Below are positions 49,775-59,228 of a DNA stretch of 64,000 nucleotides, one piece after another. Location of the stretch: contig KB906724.1 of the NCBI GenBank assembly GCA_000381565.1, positions 2,482,801 through 2,546,800 on the forward strand. Reading direction: 5' to 3'. The notes beneath the pieces were generated by a model. That model made no database searches. It was not told the origin of the DNA and worked only from the letters and a program-made list of their open reading frames with translations. How positions within the stretch are numbered: position 1 is the first letter of the stretch; every line of letters begins with the position of its first letter. The stretch comes from Oxalobacteraceae bacterium AB_14. Lineage in GTDB: Bacteria; Pseudomonadota; Gammaproteobacteria; Burkholderiales; Burkholderiaceae_D. The position numbers were made by a program, and so were the translations under genes.

Positions 49775-51169
49775 ATGGCTAAGCAAACACCTTACGGCGT
49801 CATGCGCCGCTTGATATTCGGCGGCTTGTGGCTGGCCGGCGCCAGCGGCGCGGCGGTGGCCGCCGACGCAACCCAGCTCGGCGGCACGCTGACCCCGCTG
49901 GGCGCGGAAATGGCAGGCAGCAAGGACGGCCGCATCCCGGCCTGGAAAAACGAAGTCCAGTCCACCGACGGCTGGACCTGGGGCAAGCCGCGCAAGGAGT
50001 TCTGGAAGTACAAGAACGACGCCTCCCAGTACACCATCAACGCCGCCAACATGGCCCAGCACGCCGACGTGCTGACGCCGGGCCAGATGGCGCTGCTGAA
50101 ACAGAATCCCGGCTTCCAGATGGACGTCTATCCAACCCGCCGCAGCTGCGGCGTGCCGGACTTCGTCGCCGACAACACCCGCAAGAACGTCGCCACCGCC
50201 AAGATGGGCGCCGACGGCTGGAGCCTGAAGACCGCCGTGGTGCCGGGCATCCCGTTCCCGCTGCCGACCACCGGCGCGCAGGCGATGATGAACATGAAGC
50301 TGCGCTATCGCGGCGTCGGCGTCGAATACCAGAACGGCTACACGATGGTCTCGCCACGCCGTGGCAGCGAGGACTGGATCACGGCCGGCTACGAGCAAAA
50401 CTATTTCTTCCCGACCGGGAAGAAGGGCTCGTTCAACCTCAGCGATGTCGGCAACGTCGAGTACTTCACCTACTTCACCTACAAATCGCCGGCCGCGCTG
50501 GCCGGCCAGTCGCTGGCCGCCAACATCCTGTTCGACAGTTCGAGCAACGAAACCTTTTACTACTTCCCCGGCCAACGCCGCGTGCGCCGCCTGCCGGCCT
50601 ATGCCTACGATGCGCCGCAGATCGGTTTCGAAAACCAGTACCTGCTCGACGAGACCGCTATGTTCACCGGCACGCTGGACCGCTTCGACTGGAAGATCAT
50701 CGGCAAGAAGGAAGTGCTGGTGCCGTACAACACCTTCGGCGCGTATGACTTCAAGGCCAAGATCGCCGATGTGGTCGGCCGCAACGCGCTGGTCGCCAGC
50801 GCCCGCCGATACGAGCTGCACCGCGTGTGGGTGGTCGAAGCGACGGTGAAGCAGGGCGCGCGCCACGTGTCGCCCAAGCGCACCTACTACCTCGATGAAG
50901 ACAGCTGGAATGCAGTATTGGCCGAGGACTACGACGTCCAGGGCGCGCTGTGGAAGGTCCGTGAAGGCTACCTGGTACCGGTGTACGAGACGGGCACCTG
51001 CGATGTGCTGGCCTTCAGCCAGTACAACCTGCCGGAAGGCCGCTATGTGTTCGACTTCACCACTGTCGGCGCCGGCGTCGACGTCAAGTGGCTGACGGAA
51101 AGCCGTGGCGAACGCACCAAAGCGTCCTTCTTCACCTCAGAAAACCTGCGCGCCATCAGCGACCGCTGA
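49775..51169 (+). CDS. DUF1329 outer-membrane-associated lipoprotein-like protein
   Basis: A 464-residue exported protein with a Sec signal (GAAVAAD). The mature part opens with LGGTLTPLGAEMAGSKDGRIPAW, the usual start of DUF1329 proteins, which resemble LolA/LolB-like periplasmic carriers. It heads an operon of DUF1329, DUF1302, an MMPL/RND pump and a Ycf48-like protein. This set is known from clusters for hydrophobic compound use, where it is thought to move the compound across the envelope. The specific ligand is unknown. Confidence 0.85.
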   Translation: MAKQTPYGVMRRLIFGGLWLAGASGAAVAADATQLGGTLTPLGAEMAGSKDGRIPAWKNEVQSTDGWTWGKPRKEFWKYKNDASQYTINAANMAQHADVLTPGQMALLKQNPGFQMDVYPTRRSCGVPDFVADNTRKNVATAKMGADGWSLKTAVVPGIPFPLPTTGAQAMMNMKLRYRGVGVEYQNGYTMVSPRRGSEDWITAGYEQNYFFPTGKKGSFNLSDVGNVEYFTYFTYKSPAALAGQSLAANILFDSSSNETFYYFPGQRRVRRLPAYAYDAPQIGFENQYLLDETAMFTGTLDRFDWKIIGKKEVLVPYNTFGAYDFKAKIADVVGRNALVASARRYELHRVWVVEATVKQGARHVSPKRTYYLDEDSWNAVLAEDYDVQGALWKVREGYLVPVYETGTCDVLAFSQYNLPEGRYVFDFTTVGAGVDVKWLTESRGERTKASFFTSENLRAISDR

Positions 51170-51196
51170 TCCGTCCACCACATTCCGGAGTTTCAC

Positions 51197-52825
51197 ATGA
51201 ACAAGCCATTTATCATGGCCTGCGCGATCGGCACGTCCGTCGCCAGCCTGGGCGTGCGCGCCGAAACCTTTAGCAACGAGTTCGTCAAGGGCAGTTTCGA
51301 TTCCACCATCAGCATCGGCACCGGCATCCGCACCCGCGGTCCGAATCCTACGCTGATCAGCGCCGGCAACACCGGCGGCCCGGAAGGCCAGCTGTCGCCG
51401 ACGAGCGGCCTCGGCGACCAGGGCGACCTGAACTACGGCAAGGGCGATGCCTTCACCACCTACCTGAAGGGCTCGCATGAGCTGTTGCTCCGCTTCCCGG
51501 ACGGCTACACCGCGATGGGCCGGGTCAGCTGGCTGCGCGACTTTAGCGCCACCCATACCACCGGCTGGACCAGCGCCGGCACGCCGCCCGGCCTGGACGG
51601 CAACCTGTCGGACGATGCACGCAAGGACCTGCGCTTCAAGGCCCGGGTGCTGGACCTGTGGCTCAGCAAGCGCTTCGACCTCGACGGCCACATGGTGCGC
51701 ATCCGCGCCGGTAACCAGGTGATCAGCTGGGGCGAGAGCCTGTTCATCCCCGGCGGCATCAACGTCACCAACGCCGTCGACCTGATGCGCCTGTCGCAAC
51801 CGGGCACGCAGCTGAAGGAAGCCATCCTGCCGGCGCCCATCGTCAGCGTGGCTGCCGGCCTGGGCAAGGGCTTCAACGCCGAAGCCTATGTGCAGCTGGG
51901 CTGGAACGCCAACTACATGCCGCCCACCGGCAGCTACTGGTCGACCTACAACGGCATCGGCGCCGGTCACGACGACTACTTCCTGCAAGAGACCAAAGCC
52001 AGGAACGGCGGCCAGTGGGGCTTGTCGCTGCGCTACCAGCCGCCCGGCACGCAGCTGAACCTGGGCGCCTACGCCATCAACTACCACGACAAGTCGCCGT
52101 CGTTCACCTTCAACAATCCGAACGGCGCGCTGGGCTGGGTGTATGGCGAGGACCGCAAGCTGTACGGCGTGTCGGCCAACTTCCCGGTCGGTAACTGGGC
52201 GGTCGGTGGCGAATTCTCCTACCGTCCGAAAGACGCCGTGACGATCAACGCGGCCACCACCGGCTGCGCTTCGCAAGGCGGAAAATGCTGGGTCGACACC
52301 ACCCGCATGCAGGCGGCCGTCACCGGCATGTTCAGCCTGACGCCGGACACCGCATCGACCCTGCTGGGCCTGTTGCACGCCGATTCCGGCAACTTCATGG
52401 CCGAGGCCGTGGCGATCCGCTTCCCGGACATGCAAAGCCAGTACGGCGACGACCTGGTGTCGGCCGGCGGCTGGGGCTGGGGCCAGGAGTATTCGGCCGC
52501 AGCCACGCCGCGCCAGGTTGGCACGCGCAATTCGTCGGGCGTGAACTTCGACTTCAGCTGGGTCTACGACGGCACGCTGATCCCCGGCTGGCAGGTGGTG
52601 CCGGAGGTGTACTACTTCCGCGCGCTCAACGGCCGCACGCCCAACGGCGCGGCGACTTTCATGAAGGGCGCGCAATCGGTCAACTTCACGGTCAGCTTCA
52701 TCCAGAACCCGGCCAACTGGCAGGCGGCCATCAACTACGGCCGCTTCATGGGGGGCAACTCGGTGTTCGACCAGCCTTACCGCGACCGCAGTTTCGTCGG
52801 CCTGACCCTTGCGCGCAACTTCTGA
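51197..52825 (+). CDS. DUF1302 outer-membrane protein
   Basis: A 542-residue protein with a Sec signal (ending near GVRAETF) and many short amphipathic strands with aromatic ends, finishing in a C-terminal Phe (RNF), as in outer-membrane beta-barrels. The family (DUF1302) is thought to form channels for hydrophobic substrates and almost always accompanies DUF1329. It lies 27 nt after the DUF1329 gene and 13 nt before the RND gene. Its precise transport direction is unknown. Confidence 0.85.
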   Translation: MNKPFIMACAIGTSVASLGVRAETFSNEFVKGSFDSTISIGTGIRTRGPNPTLISAGNTGGPEGQLSPTSGLGDQGDLNYGKGDAFTTYLKGSHELLLRFPDGYTAMGRVSWLRDFSATHTTGWTSAGTPPGLDGNLSDDARKDLRFKARVLDLWLSKRFDLDGHMVRIRAGNQVISWGESLFIPGGINVTNAVDLMRLSQPGTQLKEAILPAPIVSVAAGLGKGFNAEAYVQLGWNANYMPPTGSYWSTYNGIGAGHDDYFLQETKARNGGQWGLSLRYQPPGTQLNLGAYAINYHDKSPSFTFNNPNGALGWVYGEDRKLYGVSANFPVGNWAVGGEFSYRPKDAVTINAATTGCASQGGKCWVDTTRMQAAVTGMFSLTPDTASTLLGLLHADSGNFMAEAVAIRFPDMQSQYGDDLVSAGGWGWGQEYSAAATPRQVGTRNSSGVNFDFSWVYDGTLIPGWQVVPEVYYFRALNGRTPNGAATFMKGAQSVNFTVSFIQNPANWQAAINYGRFMGGNSVFDQPYRDRSFVGLTLARNF

Positions 52826-52838
52826 CCGGAACCTGACA

Positions 52839-55256
52839 ATGACATTTCCCCCCGCCCGTTTGTTGGCGCGCTTTGAAACGGTCTGCTTCAAGCGGCGCAA
52901 CTGGTTGATGCTTGCGCTGCTGGGACTGACCGTGCTCATGGGCTGCCTGGGTTGGCGCTTGCGGATGGAGGCAGGCTTCGAGAAACAGATGCCGACCAAC
53001 CATCCGTATGTGGAGACCTTCCATACCTACCGCGACGATGTGATGGGCGCCAACCGCCTCAACATCGTGGTGCGGGCGCGCACCGGCACCATCTGGAGCG
53101 CCGCCGGCCTCAAGCGGCTGTACCAGGTCACCCAGGCCGTCACCTTCCTGCCGAACGTGGAGCGGCTCGGCGTGCAGTCGCTGTGGACGCCCAACACCTT
53201 CGTCAACGAAATCACCGAGGAAGGCTTCCGCGCCGATCCGCTGATCGACGGCAGCATCACCCCGGACCGGCTGGACGCGGCCGCCATCGCCGGCATCCAG
53301 GCGGCGGCGGTGCAGGGCGGCTTCGTCGGCACCTTGGTGTCGCGCGGCCAGGACAGCGCCATGATCAGCGCCGAGTTGCTGGAGACCGACAAGGACGGCC
53401 GCAAGCTGGACTATGTCGCCTACAACGCCATCCTGGAGCAGCTGCGCCAGCGTTTCGAGGACAAGGACTTCAGCATCGAGATCATCGGCTTCGCCAAGCA
53501 GGTGGGCGAGATCGCCGATTCGGCCAAGTCGGTGCTGCGCTTCTTCGGCCTGGCTTTGTTGCTGACGGCCGGCGCGGTGTACTGGTATTGCCGTTCGGTG
53601 CGGTTCACGCTGCTGCCGATAGCGTGCTCGCTCAGCTCGCTGGTGTGGCAGTTCGGCGCGCTGCATCTGCTGGGCTTCGGGCTGGACCCGCTGGCGGTGC
53701 TGGTGCCGTTCCTGGTGTTTGCCATCGGCGTCTCGCACGGCGTGCAGCAGATCAACTACATCGTGCGCGAAGTCTCGCTCGGCAAGAGCTGCATGGACGC
53801 TTGCCGCGCCAGCTTCTCCGGCTTGCTGATACCGGGCACGCTGGCGCTGGCCACCGCCTTCGTCTCCTTCGTCACGTTGCTGATGATCCCGATCCCGATG
53901 GTGCGCGAACTGGCGATCGCCGCCTCGCTCGGCGTGGGCTTCAAGATCGTCACCAACCTGGTGATGCTGCCGGTGGCGGCTTCGTACTGCCGCATCGACC
54001 AGTCGTATGCCGACGCGGCGACGGTGCTGCGCGAAAAGCGGGCCGGCTGGCTGCGTGTGCTGGCCCGCGTGGCCAAGCCGCGCAACGCGGCGATCTGCCT
54101 GGCCGTGGTGGGCGCCATTTTCAGCCTGGCGGTGTGGCAGAGCCAGGGCCGGGTGGTCGGCACGGTGGAGCCGGGCGCACCGGAACTGCGGCCGGATGCC
54201 CGCTTCAACCGCGATGCCGTCTCCATTGCCAGCAACTATGACACCGGCCTCGACTGGCTGACCGTCATCTTTGAAGCGAAGATCATCGCCGGCGCGGCTG
54301 GCGGCGGATCGGCGCCGGCGGACGGGCAGGGCGTGGGCTTCTGCGGCAATTCCAACATCGGTTTGTTCCAGGACCGCTTTACCTGGGCCATGCAGCCGGT
54401 GCCGGGCGTGTTGTCGATTGCCTCGTTCTCGGACCAGATGAAGCTGTACAACCGCGGCTACAACGAAGGCAATCCGAAGATGGAGGCGATTCCGCTGGAT
54501 TCCGCCAACTTCGCCGCGCTGGCCACCGAGATCGCCCGCACCCGCGGCACCATGCGCAAGGATTGCAGCATGACGGCGGTGCACCTGTACCTGACCGACC
54601 ACAAGGCCGTCACCATCAACCGTGTGATCGCGGCAGTTGAAGCGTTTGCCGCCAGCCAATCCGCGCCCGGCATCACGATCCGCCTCGCTTCCGGCAACGC
54701 CGGCGTGCTGGCGGCCGTGAACCAGACCCTGGAGCACAGCGAGCTGCCGATGATGTTGTGGGTGTATGCGGCCATCGTGCTGCTGGTGCTGGTCACCTAC
54801 CGCGACTTGCGGGCGGTGCTGGCCTGCTGCCTGCCGCTGACGGTGGGCACCTTCATCGGCTACTGGTTCATGAAGGAGCTCAACATCGGCCTGACGGTGG
54901 CCACGCTGCCGGTGATGGTGCTGGCGGTGGGCATCGGCGTCGACTACGCGTTCTACATCTACAACCGCTTGCAGATGCACCTGGCGAACGGATTGCCGAT
55001 TGTGAAGGCGGTCGAGCAAGCCATCCTGGAAGTGGGCACGGCGACCATCTTCACCGCCGTCACGCTGGCGGTGGGTGTGGCGACCTGGTCTTTCTCGGCC
55101 CTGAAATTCCAGGCCGACATGGGCAAGCTGCTAGCCTTCATGTTTATGGTCAACATGATCATGGCCATGACCGCGCTGCCGGCCTTTGCCGTGTGGCTGG
55201 AACGTTTATTTCCACGCAAGACACCGGCCCGCGCGCCAGGTCTGCTCCAGCATTGA
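52839..55256 (+). CDS. MMPL/RND-superfamily transporter
   Basis: An 805-residue inner-membrane protein with a first TM near residue 25, a large periplasmic loop, five TMs (about 235-400), a second loop and five more TMs at the C-terminus. Repeated half-motifs VFAIGVSHGVQQIN and AVGIGVDYAFYIYN are those of MMPL-type RND transporters. Such pumps move lipids and hydrophobic molecules, so with DUF1329/DUF1302 it probably exchanges a hydrophobic compound across the envelope. The ATG at 52839 is preferred; the earlier TTG/ATG lies within the preceding gene. Confidence 0.85.
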   Translation: MTFPPARLLARFETVCFKRRNWLMLALLGLTVLMGCLGWRLRMEAGFEKQMPTNHPYVETFHTYRDDVMGANRLNIVVRARTGTIWSAAGLKRLYQVTQAVTFLPNVERLGVQSLWTPNTFVNEITEEGFRADPLIDGSITPDRLDAAAIAGIQAAAVQGGFVGTLVSRGQDSAMISAELLETDKDGRKLDYVAYNAILEQLRQRFEDKDFSIEIIGFAKQVGEIADSAKSVLRFFGLALLLTAGAVYWYCRSVRFTLLPIACSLSSLVWQFGALHLLGFGLDPLAVLVPFLVFAIGVSHGVQQINYIVREVSLGKSCMDACRASFSGLLIPGTLALATAFVSFVTLLMIPIPMVRELAIAASLGVGFKIVTNLVMLPVAASYCRIDQSYADAATVLREKRAGWLRVLARVAKPRNAAICLAVVGAIFSLAVWQSQGRVVGTVEPGAPELRPDARFNRDAVSIASNYDTGLDWLTVIFEAKIIAGAAGGGSAPADGQGVGFCGNSNIGLFQDRFTWAMQPVPGVLSIASFSDQMKLYNRGYNEGNPKMEAIPLDSANFAALATEIARTRGTMRKDCSMTAVHLYLTDHKAVTINRVIAAVEAFAASQSAPGITIRLASGNAGVLAAVNQTLEHSELPMMLWVYAAIVLLVLVTYRDLRAVLACCLPLTVGTFIGYWFMKELNIGLTVATLPVMVLAVGIGVDYAFYIYNRLQMHLANGLPIVKAVEQAILEVGTATIFTAVTLAVGVATWSFSALKFQADMGKLLAFMFMVNMIMAMTALPAFAVWLERLFPRKTPARAPGLLQH

Positions 55257-55271
55257 ACCGACGGGGGAGCC

Positions 55272-56261
55272 ATGAACCGTAACTTGAAACACATATGGGC
55301 CGGACTGCTGGGCGCCGCCGCGCTGCTGCCGCGCGCTGGCGGCGCTGAGCCGGCCGCCTGGCCGGTCGGACTGCGTGCGGCCGCCAATGTTGCCCATGCC
55401 GCCCAGGCCAGCATGCTGGCTACCGCCTGGGCCGGCAAGCGCATCGTCGCGGTTGGCGCGCACGGCGTCGTGCTGCTGTCGGACGACCAGGGCAAGCAAT
55501 GGCGCCAGGCCGGCAAGGTGCCGCTGGACGTCACGCTGACCTCCGTGTCGTTCGCCAACGACCAGGAAGGCTGGGCGGTCGGCCACGCCGGCGTGGTCCT
55601 GCATACCAGCGACGGCGGCGAGGAGTGGACAGTACAGCGCAGCCAGCCTGAGCAAGATCGTCCATTGTTCGCCGTGCATTTCTTCGATGCGCAGCATGGC
55701 GTCGCGGTCGGTCTGTGGTCGCTGTTGTTGACCACCGCCGACGGCGGCCGCCATTGGACCACCCGCGAACTTGAAGCGCCCGCCGGCGCCCGCCGCGCCG
55801 ACTTGAACCTGCTGGGCCTGTTTGCCGGCCAGGGCGGGGCGCTGTATGCGGCCGCAGAAAAAGGCTATGTGCTGCACTCGGCCGACCAGGGCCTCAGCTG
55901 GAACTACCTGGCCACCGGCTACAAAGGCTCGTTCTGGACCGGCACCGTGTTGCGGGACGGCGGCCTGCTGGTCGGCGGCCTGCGCGGTGCGCTGTACCGC
56001 AGCGGCGACGCCGGGCTAAGCTGGACCCGCATCGCCACCGGCAGCAACGCCTCGATCACCAGCGTGGTGCGCACCGGCAGCGGACCCGACGTGCTGGCGG
56101 TGGGCCAGGACGGACTGATCCTGCGCAGCGCCGACGACGGCGCCAGCGTGCAGGCCAGCTACCGGACCGATCGCTTGCCGCTGTCGGCCGCCTTGCCGCT
56201 GGCCGGCGGCACGCCACCCATGATGTCCGCCCGCGGCCCGGCCCCGGCGGATCGCCATTAA
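55272..56261 (+). CDS. Ycf48/BNR-repeat beta-propeller protein
   Basis: A 329-residue exported protein with a signal peptide (GGAEPA). The body has repeated blades with the Ycf48-like pattern GWAVGHAGVVLHTSDGG and similar Asp-box turns (SDDQGKQW, TADGGRHW, SADQGLSW, RSADDGA). Proteins of this kind serve as assembly or sensing partners of membrane complexes; in such operons they accompany the RND pump. It is last in the DUF1329 operon. A repeat unit lies just after it. Confidence 0.82.
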   Translation: MNRNLKHIWAGLLGAAALLPRAGGAEPAAWPVGLRAAANVAHAAQASMLATAWAGKRIVAVGAHGVVLLSDDQGKQWRQAGKVPLDVTLTSVSFANDQEGWAVGHAGVVLHTSDGGEEWTVQRSQPEQDRPLFAVHFFDAQHGVAVGLWSLLLTTADGGRHWTTRELEAPAGARRADLNLLGLFAGQGGALYAAAEKGYVLHSADQGLSWNYLATGYKGSFWTGTVLRDGGLLVGGLRGALYRSGDAGLSWTRIATGSNASITSVVRTGSGPDVLAVGQDGLILRSADDGASVQASYRTDRLPLSAALPLAGGTPPMMSARGPAPADRH

Positions 56262-56288
56262 CCTGTGCTCATCAATGACCACCACCCC

Positions 56289-56366
56289 GTCATTCCCGCG
56301 AAAGCGGGAATCCATACTTCGCCAAGCAGGATGCCCCGTATGGGTTCCCGCTTTCGCGGGAACGAC
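56289..56366. repeat. Double-hairpin interspersed repeat, copy 4
   Basis: A 78-bp unit with two hairpins, GTCATTCCCGCGAAAGCGGG at its start and CGCGGGAACGAC at its end. It separates the transporter operon from the first amidase gene. Confidence 0.9.
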
Positions 56367-56428
56367 GAGGCTTTTCGAGGTCGCCATTGGATGGAATTTA
56401 CCAGATCGTATACACAAGGAACAGGAAC

Positions 56429-57865
56429 ATGACCATGCTGCACAATTCCGATGAACTCTGCTACCTGCCCGCCACCGAGGCCTTGCAGCTGTTCCGCTCG
56501 CGCGACCTGTCGCCGGTGGAGCTGCTGGACGCCTGCCTGGCCCGCGCCGACCGGCTCGAACCAGTGCTGAACGCCTTCAGCGCCCAGCGCCGCGAGGAAG
56601 CCAGGGCTGCAGCCCGCGAGGCCGAGCTGGCCTACGGCGGCCGTGGCGCCATGCCGCGTCCGCTGGAAGGCATCCCGGTCTCGCTGAAGAACGAACACAC
56701 GCTGGTCGGCTGGGTCACCACCAAAGGCTCCTGGCTGCAAGGGAACACGCCGGACACGGTCAACGCCCCCGTCAGCCAGCGCCTGCTCGACGCCGGCGCC
56801 GTGATCCACGCCCAGACCAATGTGCCGGAGTTCTACATGGCCGGTTTCACCCGCTCGGTGCGCCACGGCGTGACGCGCAACCCGTGGAATCCCGCCATGA
56901 CGCCCGGCGGCTCCAGCGGCGGCAGCGGCGCCGCGCTGGCGGCCGGCTTGACGGCGCTGGCGTCCGGTTCCGACATCGGCGGCTCGATCCGCATCCCGGC
57001 CAGCTATTGCGGCGTGGTCGGACTCAAGCCCAGCTACGGCCGCGTGCCGGTCTCGCCGATCGCCTACGCGCTGCATCCGATGAACCACATCGGCCCGATG
57101 GCGCGCACCGTGGCCGATTGCGCGCTGATGTTCAACATCATGAACGGTCCGCACGTGCGCGATCCGGCCACCATCGGCCCCAAGCTGGAAGTGCCGCTGG
57201 ACTTCCCGCCGGTGAAGGGCCTGCGCATCGCGCTGTCCTACGACCTGGACTTCTGCCAGGTCCACGCCGATGTGCGCCAGGCTATGGACCGGGTGGTGCA
57301 GGCGCTGCGCGCCCAGGGCGCCATCGTCGAGCAGGTGTCGCTGGGCTGGGACAGCAGCGCCGCCGATGCGCTGGAACACCGCCTGGGCTACGAGACCGGC
57401 CGCGCGTTCGCCGTCCGCATCCTGGAGCAGGAGCTGGAGACCAGCGACTACATCCGCCATTTCGCCGCCGCCGGCCTGTGCATGACGGGCGAGCAGTACC
57501 TGGCCGCCGACGTCACCACCGGCCGCATGTACGATACGCTGGCCGAGGTGATGAGCCGCTACGACGCCCTGATCTGCCCGACGATGGGCGCCATCGGCGG
57601 CCTGGCCGAGGGCGAGCGCGACAGCATGGCGGTGCTGCGCAACGACGCGCTGACCTACCCGTTCAACCTGCTGAGCCGGCACCCGGTGCTGAGCGTGCCG
57701 TCCGGCATCGCCAGCAACGGCATCCCCACCGGTGTGCAGGTGGTCGGCCGCACCTTCGACGAGACCACCGTGTTCCGCATCGGCGCGGCGGTGGAGGCGG
57801 GCGTGTGGCAAGGCAAGCGTCCCGATCCGGCCATGACGGCCCGCCATCCACATGGAGCAAAGTGA
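56429..57865 (+). CDS. Amidase (amidase-signature family)
   Basis: A 478-residue amidase with the Ser-Ser-Lys triad: K87 in PVSLKNE and the Gly/Ser-rich stretch PGGSSGGSGAA followed by GSDIGGSIRIP. It hydrolyses an amide to an acid and an amine. No signal peptide, so cytoplasmic. It is followed one base after its stop by an APC permease gene and then a flavin amine oxidase, so the released or imported amine could feed that oxidase. Substrate cannot be predicted further. The ATG at 56429 follows AAGGAACAGGAAC. Confidence 0.88.
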   Translation: MTMLHNSDELCYLPATEALQLFRSRDLSPVELLDACLARADRLEPVLNAFSAQRREEARAAAREAELAYGGRGAMPRPLEGIPVSLKNEHTLVGWVTTKGSWLQGNTPDTVNAPVSQRLLDAGAVIHAQTNVPEFYMAGFTRSVRHGVTRNPWNPAMTPGGSSGGSGAALAAGLTALASGSDIGGSIRIPASYCGVVGLKPSYGRVPVSPIAYALHPMNHIGPMARTVADCALMFNIMNGPHVRDPATIGPKLEVPLDFPPVKGLRIALSYDLDFCQVHADVRQAMDRVVQALRAQGAIVEQVSLGWDSSAADALEHRLGYETGRAFAVRILEQELETSDYIRHFAAAGLCMTGEQYLAADVTTGRMYDTLAEVMSRYDALICPTMGAIGGLAEGERDSMAVLRNDALTYPFNLLSRHPVLSVPSGIASNGIPTGVQVVGRTFDETTVFRIGAAVEAGVWQGKRPDPAMTARHPHGAK

Positions 57866-57866
57866 T

Positions 57867-59210
57867 ATGTCCGACGCCACTCAGAATGGCAAGCTGAAGC
57901 GCGCGCTCAGCTACAGCGACCTGGTGTTCTACGGCCTGGCCTACACCGCGCCGGTAGCGCCGCTGACGATGGCCGGCTTTGTCTGGACCGTGTCCGGCGG
58001 CCTGCCGATGCTGGCCTACCTGCTGGGCGCGCTGTGCGTGTACTTCACGGCCAGCAGCTATGCCGTGATGAGCTCGGCCATGCCCAGCGCCGGCTCGGTG
58101 TACGGCTTCGCCAGCCAGACCATGGGCCGCTTCGCCGGCTTCATCGCCGGCTGGATGATCTTGCTGGACTACCTGCTGGTGCCGGCCTTCACCTATGCCC
58201 TGTGCGCGGTGAGCCTGGAGGAGCTGCTGCCGCACGGCGACCGCGCCACCTGGATCGTGGCCACGGTGGCGGCGACGTTTGCGGTGAACTGGTTCGGCAT
58301 CAGCGTGACCTCGCGCGTCAGCTTCCTGTCGGTGGTGCTGCAACTGGCGGCGGTGGTGGTGATCGTGGGGATGTGTGGGTTCGCACTGTTCGGCGGCCAC
58401 GGCAGCGGGGCGCTGACGCTGGCGCCGCTGATCGACGCCGGCAAGTTCCACGGCGCCAGCGTGCTGGCCGCCACCTCGATCTGCGTGATGTCCTACCTGG
58501 GTTTCGACGCGGTGTCGACCTTGGCCGAGGAAGTCAAGGACGGCAACACCCGCGTGGTCGGCAAGGCCATCATGACCAACCTGGCCATTACCAGCGGCAT
58601 CTTCGTGCTGACCTCGTGGGTGGTGGGCAATCTGCTGGTGGGCTTCCCGATCCAGGACCCGGCCACGGTGATCTACGAACTGCTGGCCTCCATCGGCGGC
58701 CCCAAGGCATCGCTGGCGCTGGCGTGGTTCCTGATCCTGGTGGTGGGCGTGCCGAACGTGCTGCCGATGCAGGTGGGCGTGGCGCGCGTGCTGTTCGCCA
58801 TGGGCCGCGACCGCAGCCTGCCGTCGGTGCTGGCCAAGGTGCATCGCCGGCACGGCAACCCTTATGTCGCCATGATCGTGTCGACCACCATTTCGCTGGG
58901 CATCGCCCTGCTGATGCGCAACAACATCAGCGACCTGGCGATCTTCATCAGCGTTGGCGCGCTGGTCGGCTTCCTGTTCGTACACCTGTCGGTGCTGACG
59001 CATTTCGGCCGGCATGACGGACGCCGCTGGTGGGCGCATGTGATCGTGCCGCTGTGCGGGCTGTCCGCCGTGCTGATTATCCTCATCAACCTGAACGCCA
59101 CGGCGCTGACCGTGGGTGGCTGCTGGTTCGTGGCCGGTTTGGGTTACTGGCTGTTTTCGCGACGCAGCCAGGAAGCTCCCCGCGACGTGTTCCAGCAGAC
59201 CAACCCATAA
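57867..59210 (+). CDS. APC-family amino acid/amine permease
   Basis: A 447-residue inner-membrane transporter with about 12 hydrophobic segments. The start (ALSYSDLVFYGLAYTAPVAP) is typical of APC/AAT permeases, many of which import amino acids or amines such as putrescine. It lies between an amidase and an amine oxidase in one operon, so its cargo is probably the amine substrate or a related amino acid. The ATG at 57867, one base after the amidase stop, is preferred over the overlapping ATG at 57852 because of GGAG spacing. Confidence 0.87.
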   Translation: MSDATQNGKLKRALSYSDLVFYGLAYTAPVAPLTMAGFVWTVSGGLPMLAYLLGALCVYFTASSYAVMSSAMPSAGSVYGFASQTMGRFAGFIAGWMILLDYLLVPAFTYALCAVSLEELLPHGDRATWIVATVAATFAVNWFGISVTSRVSFLSVVLQLAAVVVIVGMCGFALFGGHGSGALTLAPLIDAGKFHGASVLAATSICVMSYLGFDAVSTLAEEVKDGNTRVVGKAIMTNLAITSGIFVLTSWVVGNLLVGFPIQDPATVIYELLASIGGPKASLALAWFLILVVGVPNVLPMQVGVARVLFAMGRDRSLPSVLAKVHRRHGNPYVAMIVSTTISLGIALLMRNNISDLAIFISVGALVGFLFVHLSVLTHFGRHDGRRWWAHVIVPLCGLSAVLIILINLNATALTVGGCWFVAGLGYWLFSRRSQEAPRDVFQQTNP

Positions 59211-59228
59211 CAATCAGAAAGAGACAAC